From Prevotella sp. (GTDB lineage: Bacteria > Bacteroidota > Bacteroidia > Bacteroidales > Dysgonomonadaceae), in assembly GCA_031285625.1 (NCBI GenBank), contig JAITVV010000006.1, positions 36,963 to 100,962 on the forward strand: DNA of 64,000 nt, given 5' to 3'. Both the position numbers and the translations under genes were made by a program. The stretch's first letter is position 1, and the number at the start of each line of letters is the position of its first letter. The notes under the pieces were generated by a model, which saw only the letters and a list, made by a program, of their open reading frames with translations, ran no database searches and had not been told where the DNA came from. This document shows, piece by piece, positions 1 through 9,855 of this stretch.

Positions 1-875
1 CTAACCTTTCGGTACTGAATGTAAATACTCAAGGTAGAGATCTGATTATAAAAGGACAGAAGTTTGCTATTGCTTTTGATACTGAGTCGGGGGTGATGAA
101 GTCTTTGCGTTACAATAACCTGGAGATGATCCATAATAGTAATGGTTTTAATTTCAACTGGTATCGTAGTGTGAATAATGACAAATATACCAGTCAGAAA
201 TATTATGAAACGACTTATGATAAACCAATATTTAGTTACCAAATAAATGAAGATAGGAAATCGGTGACCGTTATAACCAATACCAAGGCGAACATTGCAT
301 ATGAAAATCGTATTATAATACCTTACCTGGTGAGATATACTATATATGCCAATGGAGTAATTGATATAGACGCGAACTTTACAAAACCAACCAACAGCCC
401 TATTGTACATCGTATCGGATTACAGGTTATCTTATCACATGGATTGGAGAATATAAAATGGTATGGTCGTGGCCCTCACGAAAATTATTGGGACAGGAAA
501 CGTTCATCTTATTTTGGACAATTTACCAAGACTGTGAAAGATATGGAGGAAGAGCATTATGTGCGTGCTCAAAGTATGGGTAACCGAGAAGATATCAGAT
601 GGTTTACAATTACCGATAATTCGAATCGAGGGTTGAAAATAATTTCTAAAGACCATCTTAGTTTTGGGGCATTACATTTCTCTGATAAAGATTTGTGGGA
701 AGCAAAACATGATTTTGAATTGGATAATATTCGCAAACCGGAAGTTTATCTTAGCTTGGACTGTGTGCAACAGGGGTTAGGTAATGCAAGTTGTGGCCCA
801 CTGCCATTGCCTCAGTATATGATACCTGAAAATCAGTCATTAAGTTATTCCTTTAGGATAGAACCCGTGAAATAG
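1..875 (+). CDS. GH2 beta-galactosidase, C-terminal part (5' end outside window)
   Basis: The reading frame is open from base 3 with no stop or convincing start, so the gene begins before the window; the GTG/ATG near 93 is internal. What remains is the C-terminal beta-sandwich of LacZ-type glycoside hydrolase family 2 enzymes (Bgal_small_N). It has the family signatures WYGRGPHENYWDRK and QQGLGNASCGP, and ends with the usual short strand before the stop. The catalytic TIM barrel is not in view, so substrate cannot be judged; beta-galactosidase is the default call for this domain. The gene converges on the minus-strand PUL 1, and a hairpin at 884-910 separates them. Confidence 0.88.
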   Translation, partial: NLSVLNVNTQGRDLIIKGQKFAIAFDTESGVMKSLRYNNLEMIHNSNGFNFNWYRSVNNDKYTSQKYYETTYDKPIFSYQINEDRKSVTVITNTKANIAYENRIIIPYLVRYTIYANGVIDIDANFTKPTNSPIVHRIGLQVILSHGLENIKWYGRGPHENYWDRKRSSYFGQFTKTVKDMEEEHYVRAQSMGNREDIRWFTITDNSNRGLKIISKDHLSFGALHFSDKDLWEAKHDFELDNIRKPEVYLSLDCVQQGLGNASCGPLPLPQYMIPENQSLSYSFRIEPVK

Positions 876-883
876 TTATAATA

Positions 884-910
884 AAAAATCCCTGATTATC
901 AGGGATTTTT
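884..910. terminator. Bidirectional intrinsic terminator between convergent genes
   Basis: A perfect 12-bp stem (AAAAATCCCTGA / TCAGGGATTTTT) with a 3-nt loop. The A-run on one side and the T-run on the other give a U-tract in both directions. It lies between the stop of the GH2 gene at 875 and the stop of the minus-strand gene at 913, so it can end transcription from both sides. Confidence 0.85.
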
Positions 911-912
911 AT

Positions 913-2718
913 TTATTCAAATTCTCTGTATGCACCGAATGTGGCCAGATTATCTTCGCCTAACTGAACAGGAACTGGATAATATGGTTCGTTTAAACGG
1001 TCACATATTTGTTTCCACAATGCTGTGCGGTTGTATGTTTGGTGTACAAGCTGAAAATGTGTTCCAAGCAGTAGCTTTTTTGCTGCCATTATATCCCCTT
1101 TATCAATAAGGAGTTGTACTCTTCTTTCTATCAACCATTCATCATCAAGGGCATCGACCATCGACAACCATTTTTCTCGCTCGGCAATCGATTTGTCTTT
1201 TGTATTCCTTAATAATTTATCCCTTTCTATTATGACTTGAGGATGTAGTTGCAACCATTTTTCTTTTACTCCCAATATCATTTTCAGAGCCTGATCATTA
1301 TATCCTTTAGTATTAAGTAATCTGGCGCAGACTACTTTGGCAATACCTATATTTGATCGTTCTAATACTTTTATTGCATCGCCGGGTCTATCTCTTCCTG
1401 CCAACCATGTTCCATAATAGAATTTCCATAGTTCCGATTCTTTACCCGATGTTGAATTAATAACCCATTTGAATGCTTCATCCATATCTTCTATACCTGA
1501 TGAAGCCCATAGGTTTTCGGCAATAGAAGGAGGGGTATGGGGGGCGCTTTTCATTTGGAAAGCATTTTTGAGCTGCTCCCAAATCGAAATCTCAGATTCC
1601 CTGCTCCAGTTGAAGAGAGGGATCTCGTTTACAGAACGCAATTTTATATTGGGTACTTTTAATGAATAAAGATTCAATCTTTGATCAGTAGGTATCCAAT
1701 ATTCTGTATGCCAACGGGTTTCATCGGGTTTCATTTCAAGCTTGATAGACTGGTCTCCAATGGGGCCACCTTGTATTTCTGCATATGTTTGTTTCTTTGC
1801 AGTGCTTAATACAGACCAAATCGTATCTTTATCAACACCATAGCTCCATAACTTTATACCACCAGCTATCTTTTCATCTGCAATATGATATAAGCCTGTA
1901 CCAGTTGAAGGAGTGTATGAACCAAATGCATTTACATCTTTCGTTTTCCAGAAATAGCCTGTCATTTCTTTTATATCAGCTTCGTATTTAGGTCCACTTT
2001 TCTCCCAGTCTATGGTATCCATAATGGAAGAATGTACAAGTACTTCACCCTTTGGAAAATCATATTGTGTGTCTGGTGCTGATGGTATTGCTGCATTTGA
2101 CCATGACATCCACGGATATGTTCCCTTACCGGGATTATGAAAAATAACGCGCTGAGTGAGGGCTATATCATTCTTTCCTAAAGAATACTCAACAGACCAT
2201 TGCATACCAAAACGTAGTTCGCGTTCACCACATGTCACGTATATCCTCTCATCTGTCTTATCTATTTTATAAAGTATCGATTCGTTTTGCGTAGGCGTGT
2301 GTGAGATTGGAAAACTGACCTCTATACCTCCTGCCACAAAATAGAATCGGGGAAGGATGCGTGTATATCGGATTACATCCGGAACATACAAAACCTCTCT
2401 GCCTGAACCTTTGTGAATCATTGAATATACCTTTCCTCCCAGATCGGGACATATTATCACTTTCATATATTCATTTTCAAGTGAGATAAACCGGTATTTT
2501 TTCAATACCGGCCTATTCGAAGTCTCACTAAAACTTAAATATGGATAAACGCCATTTGAATCATAAACAGTAGGTATCGGCCCTGCAGGAGTAAGTACAT
2601 GTGTGAGTACATATTCGCAATATTCTTCACACAGCACTTCTTCAGATTTGTTTGTTACTGCTGTTGCATATATACTACAAACGAATGCAGCCCAAAGCAG
2701 GAAAATACTATTTTTCAT
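913..2718 (-). CDS. DUF5107 (aldose-epimerase-like) exported protein
   Basis: 601 aa with an N-terminal signal peptide (about residues 1-20). Residues about 75-340 look like the DUF5107 fold, a galactose-mutarotase-like beta-sandwich: NEYMKVIICPDLGGKVYSM, then the FVAGGIEVSFPISHTPTQN and PWMSWSNAAI segments. The remaining ~230 residues are helical and TPR-like. Many DUF5107 proteins I know of are longer (about 1000 aa or more), so this is a short form. It is the last gene of PUL 1, 33 bp after the DUF4091 gene. The reaction is unknown; handling of sugar anomers or carbohydrate binding is inference from fold only. Confidence 0.75.
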   Translation of the reverse strand: MKNSIFLLWAAFVCSIYATAVTNKSEEVLCEEYCEYVLTHVLTPAGPIPTVYDSNGVYPYLSFSETSNRPVLKKYRFISLENEYMKVIICPDLGGKVYSMIHKGSGREVLYVPDVIRYTRILPRFYFVAGGIEVSFPISHTPTQNESILYKIDKTDERIYVTCGERELRFGMQWSVEYSLGKNDIALTQRVIFHNPGKGTYPWMSWSNAAIPSAPDTQYDFPKGEVLVHSSIMDTIDWEKSGPKYEADIKEMTGYFWKTKDVNAFGSYTPSTGTGLYHIADEKIAGGIKLWSYGVDKDTIWSVLSTAKKQTYAEIQGGPIGDQSIKLEMKPDETRWHTEYWIPTDQRLNLYSLKVPNIKLRSVNEIPLFNWSRESEISIWEQLKNAFQMKSAPHTPPSIAENLWASSGIEDMDEAFKWVINSTSGKESELWKFYYGTWLAGRDRPGDAIKVLERSNIGIAKVVCARLLNTKGYNDQALKMILGVKEKWLQLHPQVIIERDKLLRNTKDKSIAEREKWLSMVDALDDEWLIERRVQLLIDKGDIMAAKKLLLGTHFQLVHQTYNRTALWKQICDRLNEPYYPVPVQLGEDNLATFGAYREFE

Positions 2719-2751
2719 GGGTTATAGTCTATTTAAGTAAAAAATTAGAGC

Positions 2752-4566
2752 TTATTTCAATTCTTCACTAATTGCGTCTATTAATGTCTTTCCTTTACTT
2801 ACATCATTCGCAATTTTTACTTCATCAAATGCTTTTTCTTTTGTGAATATTACTAATTGATCATCAAGTTGTTTTACTAATTGATTGACTCTCGAATTAG
2901 TAGGATATTTCAAAGCTTTCTCTTTTATTATTCTTATCTTTTCATAATCAACAATACCTTCACGTAGCTTTTCAAAGCGGATACAACTACGTCCTCCCGG
3001 ATAGATCAGGAAACAGTCTCCGGCAGCCCATGAGCCATGGCGGGCATCCCTGTTGGGATCTTCTGGCCATGCATCGTATGCCCAACGGAGAAAACCATCA
3101 TATCCTCGTGCCGCAGAATACCAGCTTATCCAACGTCCTTCTATCGGAGGCGAGAACAGGAAATTGTTCGGTACAGGAGGGTTGCAACACACATAGTATG
3201 TAGATAGTGCACCTCTTGTTTTTCTTGCTTTTAATTCTGCATCTGTAGGTTCATTCGGATGCAGATAACTATAGTCGTCTAACAGAGAGTCCAGTTCTTT
3301 GTGCCAGTCTCCGGCGTAAGTTATTTTCCAATCTTTCGAATGATCCTTTGTTGCCTTAATGGCAGCTAATGTTTGTGGCATAGGGTTCTCATTTATCCCA
3401 ATATATGTTATATCAAACCAGCCTTTTTGTTGTAAATGTTTTTTCAGGTCTGTAAGGAATAAATGCCAGTGTTTTACAAAATCATCCGTTCCAGGTTCCC
3501 AAGACTGATATACATAGTTACCAGTTGCTTCGTCCATATACCGGAATCTGTTGCCCCATGGTATGGCTGTATATACAGTAATAGCTCTGTTAATTCCGCA
3601 CTCCATAGCAAGTTGAACATACTCATCGAATATCTTGAAATCAAACTTCCATGCACCATTCTTTTGTTTTATCCACTCTATCATTCCTCCTTCTATCATA
3701 TATGAATTGTCAGACCATGGTGAATGAACTGCATATGTAGTGATATAAGTACCTTCCGCTTCGGCATATGGTTTCAGATGCTGTTTTAACAGAACTTTAT
3801 GTTCTTCAGACCATGGCTCCAGATGATTATACCACGCTACTGCCCAAGGGTTTTGCCAGAGATCGAGACGATGCTTCCAATCTTTTGGCTCAGGTAAGAT
3901 CTGATTTTGTACATTTATGCTGATACTAAGATCTTTACTATATGCGGAGGTCTGTATTGTCAGATTCCCGCTATATACACCTGCTTCTGTATCAGCCGGA
4001 ATATCTACAGATACCCATATCGGTCTGGTACTTCTGGCCGGCAGATCGAACCGCTCGAAAGGCTCGAACCTGTCGGGCATCATAAATCCGTTACCATAAG
4101 GAGTATTTCCACAGATAGCATTTTTTGTTGCATATGGATAATTTGCAATAACATAGCGCACCATATTGACATCGAAATTATTGGATGGAATCGCTTTGTT
4201 TCCATCTTTTTTTAAGTCAGTCAATTTTACCCGCACTTGTTCCAAAGCATCGGACGACCATACTAATACCTGCATATTCACACGCTCTCCGCGCCATGCT
4301 GTGTAGTTATAGTGTGTAGAACTTTTTTCCACATCGGGCTTTTCACGTCTGAAATATAATTTGTCTGTCGTGCCGAATGCAGCATTCAATCCAGCCTGCC
4401 CCACCCATAGTAACGGATTTATAACTTCCTCCAAATCATACTCATGCTGATAATGATGATCAGGAATAGGCAATAGTTTAGAATTAATCTCACCTCGTTT
4501 ATCGTAAGTCTGTGCCAGAATATTTCCGGCACAGATGAATAAAATACATATTAATAATTTTCTCAT
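2752..4566 (-). CDS. DUF4091 / GH123-like glycoside hydrolase
   Basis: 604 aa, signal peptide 1-18 (ends ILAQ). An N-terminal beta-sandwich domain (about 60-220) precedes a TIM-barrel-like domain with the DUF4091 C-terminal hallmark GYDGFLRWAYDAW...GDCFLIYPG at about 510-550. Family GH123 enzymes remove terminal beta-linked N-acetylgalactosamine by substrate assistance, using a neighbouring Asp-Glu pair. Here the matching segment appears to be YIGINENPM, with Asn392-Glu393 in place of Asp-Glu. That casts doubt on a standard GH123 mechanism, or my alignment by eye is off. It lies 24 bp after SusD in the PUL 1 operon, so it probably acts in the periplasm or at the surface on what that SusC/D pair imports. 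Confidence 0.75.
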   Translation of the reverse strand: MRKLLICILFICAGNILAQTYDKRGEINSKLLPIPDHHYQHEYDLEEVINPLLWVGQAGLNAAFGTTDKLYFRREKPDVEKSSTHYNYTAWRGERVNMQVLVWSSDALEQVRVKLTDLKKDGNKAIPSNNFDVNMVRYVIANYPYATKNAICGNTPYGNGFMMPDRFEPFERFDLPARSTRPIWVSVDIPADTEAGVYSGNLTIQTSAYSKDLSISINVQNQILPEPKDWKHRLDLWQNPWAVAWYNHLEPWSEEHKVLLKQHLKPYAEAEGTYITTYAVHSPWSDNSYMIEGGMIEWIKQKNGAWKFDFKIFDEYVQLAMECGINRAITVYTAIPWGNRFRYMDEATGNYVYQSWEPGTDDFVKHWHLFLTDLKKHLQQKGWFDITYIGINENPMPQTLAAIKATKDHSKDWKITYAGDWHKELDSLLDDYSYLHPNEPTDAELKARKTRGALSTYYVCCNPPVPNNFLFSPPIEGRWISWYSAARGYDGFLRWAYDAWPEDPNRDARHGSWAAGDCFLIYPGGRSCIRFEKLREGIVDYEKIRIIKEKALKYPTNSRVNQLVKQLDDQLVIFTKEKAFDEVKIANDVSKGKTLIDAISEELK

Positions 4567-4590
4567 GTCTAAATCTTTATTTTTTATACA

Positions 4591-6249
4591 TTATTCCCAA
4601 CCGTCGTTCTGTATTAGTGAACCTTTCGATAATTGAACCTGTTGAGAAGGAATAGGATCGAGATAATGTTTAGGACTGACAAATCTTCGTGCAGTAGATT
4701 GGTCAGCAACAATAAATCCCTCAGCATCTACCTGTATATCTGTTCCCGGTCTTAAGTCTGGATTTCTGGTTTGGAATTCCGTACCCACAAATTTTATACC
4801 TTTTAGTGATTGAGGCAGGACAGTTTCTGCTGTTTTCCATCGTCTCAAATCTTCACGTCTGAATCCTTCGAATGCAAGTTCAACAGTACGTTCTCTGCGT
4901 ATTTCTTCCTGCATATTCAATCCGTTGGTTGTAGCGAAGCTATTGGTCAGATCAGGCATATTAACCCGTTTTCGCAATTCGTTGATCGTACGTCCCAGAT
5001 CCGTATCGGATACTCCTCCGTTTTTTTCATATAATGCCTCTGCCAGAATCAGCAGAACCTCACCATAACGAAATTCCTTAAAGTCATACTCGCCATTGAA
5101 TTGTCCGGAATTGATATCTTCACCTAAAAATTTTCGTAACATATAACCGGTCAACGTCGCATTAGATCCCATAAATCCCGGATATGTAATCTGAGGAGTA
5201 CCACCTTCGAAAATTATTGAACTTCCCGGGATAATAAATGTCATACCCATGCGGGGATCTCTGTTCTCGAATTCACTTGCCATCTCATTGTATCCTTTAA
5301 ATCTGGATGATTTGGTAATAGGAAGCCCATCGGTTGCCAAGTACATGTCTGCCAGGTTTTTTGTAGGTACCATAGCATTAAACCATAATTCCCGGGTCCA
5401 GTTGTGAGTAATCCACTGTGAATAATAGTATCTTCTAGCTAGTATAACTTCGTTAGAATCATCACCTTCGAGTATAAACAGATATTTGTAACTTTCATCA
5501 CCTTTACCTTTAAACAAGCCGTATTCACCAGAAGTGACAACTTTATCAGCTGCGTCGATAGCTTTATCCAAATACGAATCGGAATTGGCTTCTCCGCGTG
5601 ACTTTGCCCATGTTCCCTGATAAAGGGCTGCACGTGCTTTTAATGCCAATGCAGCACCTCTTGTTGTACGGCCTAGTTCGTCAGCAGTTAGTTCACTTTG
5701 TAACGGAAGTTTATCTATAGCGTTATCAAGATCGGCTATAATAAAATCTATAATTTCCGATTGAGATGACTTGGGTGTATATAATTCAGGCGAACTTACA
5801 TCCAATACCACTGTTATTTTAGGTACACCTCCATATTTTTTGACAAGATTCCAATAATTATATGCCCTAAAAAATAATGCTTCGCCTACCCAACGATCTA
5901 TCTCTTCTCCCAGTCCGGATTCTTCAGCTTTCAACAACAGATAGTTTGCTGTCCTGATAAATTCATAAGACTTATCCCATATATTATCATTAGCAGGTAC
6001 CAGATATGAACCGTTGCTGACCTCGTTGGGGCTGCCACCAAATGCAATATCTGAGTTTCTATCTATATACTGGGATACTTCCATCAAGCTGAAATAAAAG
6101 TCATTTGCAGCTAATTTAAAATCATCCGAAGACTTCCAGTATTCAGGATCCGATACCTGATCTTTTGGATTGAGATCCAAATCTTTTTCACAAGCAGAAA
6201 AGGTAATGACTACCAGTATCAATATGATTATATTTATATATTTTTTCAT
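4591..6249 (-). CDS. SusD/RagB-family surface glycan-binding lipoprotein (PUL 1)
   Basis: 552 aa with a lipoprotein signal ending FSAC, so Cys20 is the lipidated residue. SusD_RagB layout: N-terminal helical TPR-like half (about 35-230) and C-terminal half with the family segment EEIRRERTVELAFEGFRRED near 455-475. The C-terminus has PIPSQQVQLSKG, the usual P-I-P motif before the end. It binds glycan at the cell surface and lids the partner SusC, whose stop codon lies 11 bp upstream. The ligand cannot be read from sequence. Confidence 0.95.
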   Translation of the reverse strand: MKKYINIIILILVVITFSACEKDLDLNPKDQVSDPEYWKSSDDFKLAANDFYFSLMEVSQYIDRNSDIAFGGSPNEVSNGSYLVPANDNIWDKSYEFIRTANYLLLKAEESGLGEEIDRWVGEALFFRAYNYWNLVKKYGGVPKITVVLDVSSPELYTPKSSQSEIIDFIIADLDNAIDKLPLQSELTADELGRTTRGAALALKARAALYQGTWAKSRGEANSDSYLDKAIDAADKVVTSGEYGLFKGKGDESYKYLFILEGDDSNEVILARRYYYSQWITHNWTRELWFNAMVPTKNLADMYLATDGLPITKSSRFKGYNEMASEFENRDPRMGMTFIIPGSSIIFEGGTPQITYPGFMGSNATLTGYMLRKFLGEDINSGQFNGEYDFKEFRYGEVLLILAEALYEKNGGVSDTDLGRTINELRKRVNMPDLTNSFATTNGLNMQEEIRRERTVELAFEGFRREDLRRWKTAETVLPQSLKGIKFVGTEFQTRNPDLRPGTDIQVDAEGFIVADQSTARRFVSPKHYLDPIPSQQVQLSKGSLIQNDGWE

Positions 6250-6260
6250 AGCATTAATCT

Positions 6261-9200
6261 TTAAAAGGTTATATCGATACCGAATGAATAATAACGCTGG
6301 AATGGGTAATTACCGCCCCAATCGGCAGATTCAGGGTCCCAACCTCCTTTAACATTGTGATGTTCCCAAAGATCCTGACCACTAAAGTACACTCTGGCTT
6401 TAGAAATGGCTATTTTCTTGGTCAGTTCGGAAGGAATTGTATATCCTATCTGAAGGTTCTTCAACCTGATATAAGAGGCATCAACTTTTTGTAAGGTAGA
6501 CTGCTGATAGTTCCAGTAACGGATATCTCCATGTGACAATCGTGGATAATATGCATCCGGACGATCTTCATTCCATGTTTGCTGATAATAGAATTGTGGT
6601 GGTTGTCTCCACCAATCACTCCAAGGCATTGAATATTCCCCGGTTCTGAATAGTGTTCTTTTACCCACTCCCTGGAAGAATGCTGAAAAATCAAATCCTT
6701 TTAAGCTGGCTCCTATTGTTATACCATAATTATAACGTGGGGTCATATTTCCTACATATTTTACATCACCATCATCATTTGTTCCATAGGTAGATATTTT
6801 GCCATCACCATTCAGGTCTTTAAATCGTGCATCACCTATACCAATATTACTTGGTACTCCTTCCAGTTTCTTATATTCGTCCAGTTCGGCCTGATTACGA
6901 ATTAGTCCGTCAAACTCATAAGCAAAATAACTATTAACAGGATATCCTTCACGGATTCTATTATGTCCTAATACATAGGTATCGAGTCCTCCATAATTTG
7001 TTACTTTATTATGAGCATCGCTTACTACAACTTTAGCAAAATATTCTACAGGTCCGGCTTTGTCTCTCCATCCTATACTAGCCTCAAAACCCCATGTTTT
7101 TAATTCTCCGGAATTAGAAGAAGGGGCTGTTGCACCCATCAGGCTTGGATAGGTAACAGGTATCAGCATATCTTTATTCCGTTTCCAGAAATAATCGAAT
7201 GATATATCCAGCCGGTTTCTGAGAATTGTAGCATCCAGACCGATATTCTGATTGATAATAGTTTCCCAGCTCCGTTCGCGGGCGACCATTCCATCAAGTC
7301 GGAGAGACTGTGTACGTGTTCCAGCCCCGAAAGGATAAATTAAGATATCTCCCCATCCTCCTTTTCTTGGTGTAAGTTTTTGTATGAAATCGTATAATCC
7401 GATTCCTTCCTGGTTTCCTGTTTCTCCGTATGATGCACGTAATTTGAGTTCGTTTACAAATTCAACTGATTTCATAAATCCTTCTTTCGATATGCGCCAT
7501 CCAGCTGAAACTCCGGGGAAGAATCCCCAGCGTTTATCCGCTCCCGAGAACCGGGAACTTCCGTCATACCTGAGATTAGTCTCAAATAAATATTTTTCAT
7601 CATATACATAGCCAAACCTGCCAAAGAAAGAGTTTATACTCCAGTGACTGCCGCCGCCGGAATTTCTCATGTTATTAGTATTACCTAATTCCATATCCCA
7701 GATATCGTTCTTGAAACCATCACGCCATGCACTGAAAGTATCATAGTTGTTTTCTTCATGTGCAGCACCTCCCATTACATCGATAGTATGTTTACTTCCG
7801 AAGTTTTTATTGTATTGGAAATAGGCAGTATAGTTGCGATATTGTGTTTCGGCATTTGTCTGTGTCAGATTAGCTTCGTCGGGATTTACATCATAGTATG
7901 CAATCTGATCATCCCATGTGTATAAAGGAACCGATTTGGCGGGATCTTTTGAATTCATGGATGTTTGTATAATACCTGCCTGCAATATCAATTTGAATCC
8001 GTCGAAGACATCTGTAATCAATCTGAAATTGGTATTCAACTGATTGGTTTTATACTTTGATACAGCTTTTTCTTTAGCTAATGCCACAGAATTACTCCAT
8101 CCTCCTTGTGTAAAATAATTTCCTGAAGGAGTGTAAACCGGATGGTTCGACATATCGAATATACCTTCTCCGATAACCCAGTCGCCAACTCCACCTATAC
8201 TGCTGCGAATCTGGCTTTCGAAAGATACTTTGGCTTCCAGTTTAACTCTGTTGAAGAAGAAATAGTCATAGTTCAATCTGAGATTATACCTTTTGTTATT
8301 ATCATCTGCATATCTGACAACACCCCTCTGGTCTATATATCCGGCTGACAAGTAGTAATTCGAGTTTTCTCCTCCGCCTGATACACTCAAATTGTGTTTC
8401 TGTTGAAATCCGTTACCCAGTAGTTCTTTCATCCAGTCAGTATTGGTAAAGAATAACATCCATCCTCCGTATAGAGGGTGTGGTATCGGGTTAGGATCAT
8501 TTTTTAATATCCTGTTCAGGTAATCTTCAGTGTACATTGGCGTAACCCCGTTATGAATATTAGCCTCATTATCCATGATTGCCATTTCGTAAGTAGTAGG
8601 GCTTTTCATCATACCTGCACTCTTGGTGACAGCGAAATTTCCATTATAATTAATTCTGGGCTTGCCGCGTTTACCGCTTTTGGTAGTCACCAGAAACACA
8701 CCGCCTGACGCCCTTGCCCCATAGATAGAAGCCTGAGCATCTTTCAATATGCTTATCGATTCTATATCATCCGGTCCTAACAGGTTAATATCTCCTGCTA
8801 TTCCGTCAATAATAACGAGTGGCCCGATTTTACCATCATCATCATTCGTTGAAGAAAGACCACGTACCTTCATGGTGAAAGATTCATTACCTGGTTCTCC
8901 GCCATATCTTGTAATAAGCATACCCGGTATTTCGCCCTGTAAGGCAGAGAGCGGATTGTTTACTGGTTTAGCTTGCATGACTTCACCGGACACTGTTGCC
9001 ACCGCACCTGTCAGATTGGCTCTTTTCTGGGTACTATAACCTACTACTACCACTTCATCTAATAGTTTGAGATCTTCTTGCAATACTATTTGTAAAGCAT
9101 CTTTAGTACCTACGGTTTGCTCTTGGCTGATATACCCTATGTAGGAGAATTCAAGGATATCCTTACTATTATTGATACTGATTTCGAAATGCCCGTTTAT

Positions 9201-9707
9201 ATCGGTTATCGTACCAATCTGTGTACCTTTAATTTTTACAGTTACTCCGATCAGAGGCTCTTCCTTTTCGTCGATAACGGTACCTGTTATTTTTCTTGAT
9301 TGATTAATAATTTGGGTATCGGTTACTTCTTTATTGCCTTCTTTATATAATACAATATGTTTTCCATCAATAGTATATCCGATGCTATTCTCATCGAATA
9401 TTGTATTCAGTATGTAAGGAACATTCTCGTCTTTTGCATCAAGAGAAATCTTCTTTATAACATTTATCTCCTGTGGATTGTATGTGAAATAAAAGTCAGT
9501 TTTCTGCTCAATGATCGAGATCACTTCTCTTATAGTTTTATCCTTTACATTCAGTGATATTTTTGTTTTCTGAGAATATGAAACCGAAGTGAAAGAGAAA
9601 AAACTTAAGAATAATAGAAATAGTATAAGACTTTTCATTACCGCAAAAATTTTATCTAGCCTCCAAGTTTTAAAACCCGGAGGAATGTTTTTCATAATAT
9701 AATTCAT
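6261..9707 (-). CDS. SusC/RagA TonB-dependent transporter with STN signalling domain (PUL 1)
   Basis: 1148 aa. Order of domains: cytoplasmic-looking start and signal segment (about 24-46; Met24 is a possible true start), STN/secretin N-domain (about 49-120), carboxypeptidase-D-like domain (about 137-212), plug (about 215-345; LVIIDGIAGD and ISILKDAQASIYGARASGG), then a beta-barrel ending in the terminal aromatic ITF. The STN domain contacts a FecR anti-sigma factor, so this is a transducer that imports glycan and also signals its presence. This fits the FecR and ECF sigma genes just upstream. The 148-bp gap before it holds a strong hairpin (9770-9797). Confidence 0.95.
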   Translation of the reverse strand: MNYIMKNIPPGFKTWRLDKIFAVMKSLILFLLFLSFFSFTSVSYSQKTKISLNVKDKTIREVISIIEQKTDFYFTYNPQEINVIKKISLDAKDENVPYILNTIFDENSIGYTIDGKHIVLYKEGNKEVTDTQIINQSRKITGTVIDEKEEPLIGVTVKIKGTQIGTITDINGHFEISINNSKDILEFSYIGYISQEQTVGTKDALQIVLQEDLKLLDEVVVVGYSTQKRANLTGAVATVSGEVMQAKPVNNPLSALQGEIPGMLITRYGGEPGNESFTMKVRGLSSTNDDDGKIGPLVIIDGIAGDINLLGPDDIESISILKDAQASIYGARASGGVFLVTTKSGKRGKPRINYNGNFAVTKSAGMMKSPTTYEMAIMDNEANIHNGVTPMYTEDYLNRILKNDPNPIPHPLYGGWMLFFTNTDWMKELLGNGFQQKHNLSVSGGGENSNYYLSAGYIDQRGVVRYADDNNKRYNLRLNYDYFFFNRVKLEAKVSFESQIRSSIGGVGDWVIGEGIFDMSNHPVYTPSGNYFTQGGWSNSVALAKEKAVSKYKTNQLNTNFRLITDVFDGFKLILQAGIIQTSMNSKDPAKSVPLYTWDDQIAYYDVNPDEANLTQTNAETQYRNYTAYFQYNKNFGSKHTIDVMGGAAHEENNYDTFSAWRDGFKNDIWDMELGNTNNMRNSGGGSHWSINSFFGRFGYVYDEKYLFETNLRYDGSSRFSGADKRWGFFPGVSAGWRISKEGFMKSVEFVNELKLRASYGETGNQEGIGLYDFIQKLTPRKGGWGDILIYPFGAGTRTQSLRLDGMVARERSWETIINQNIGLDATILRNRLDISFDYFWKRNKDMLIPVTYPSLMGATAPSSNSGELKTWGFEASIGWRDKAGPVEYFAKVVVSDAHNKVTNYGGLDTYVLGHNRIREGYPVNSYFAYEFDGLIRNQAELDEYKKLEGVPSNIGIGDARFKDLNGDGKISTYGTNDDGDVKYVGNMTPRYNYGITIGASLKGFDFSAFFQGVGKRTLFRTGEYSMPWSDWWRQPPQFYYQQTWNEDRPDAYYPRLSHGDIRYWNYQQSTLQKVDASYIRLKNLQIGYTIPSELTKKIAISKARVYFSGQDLWEHHNVKGGWDPESADWGGNYPFQRYYSFGIDITF

Positions 9708-9769
9708 ACATTTGTGATGTTTAGTTAATAATAAACTTAGACTGTCTCTAAAAGATTATTGCTAAATCT

Positions 9770-9797
9770 ACCGGGAGAAGTTGCCTCTTCTTCCGGT
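9770..9797. other. Hairpin in the leader between anti-sigma and susC (PUL 1)
   Basis: An 11-bp stem (ACCGGGAGAAG / CTTCTTCCGGT, one G-T pair) with a 6-nt loop. A T-rich tract (TTTTTATTTTT) follows it on the plus strand, although both flanking genes are on the minus strand. On the coding strand it is a leader hairpin without a U-tract; on the other strand it looks like a terminator for antisense transcription. Confidence 0.6.
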
Positions 9798-9855
9798 TTT
9801 TATTTTTCTGATTTTATTTCATAGGCTCTGGGAATTAATAAGGTTAATCAATTGG

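Noticed and set aside
93-875. Start of the first gene at 93
   Set aside because: The frame is open upstream to the window edge and the upstream residues continue the beta-galactosidase domain, so 93 is internal.
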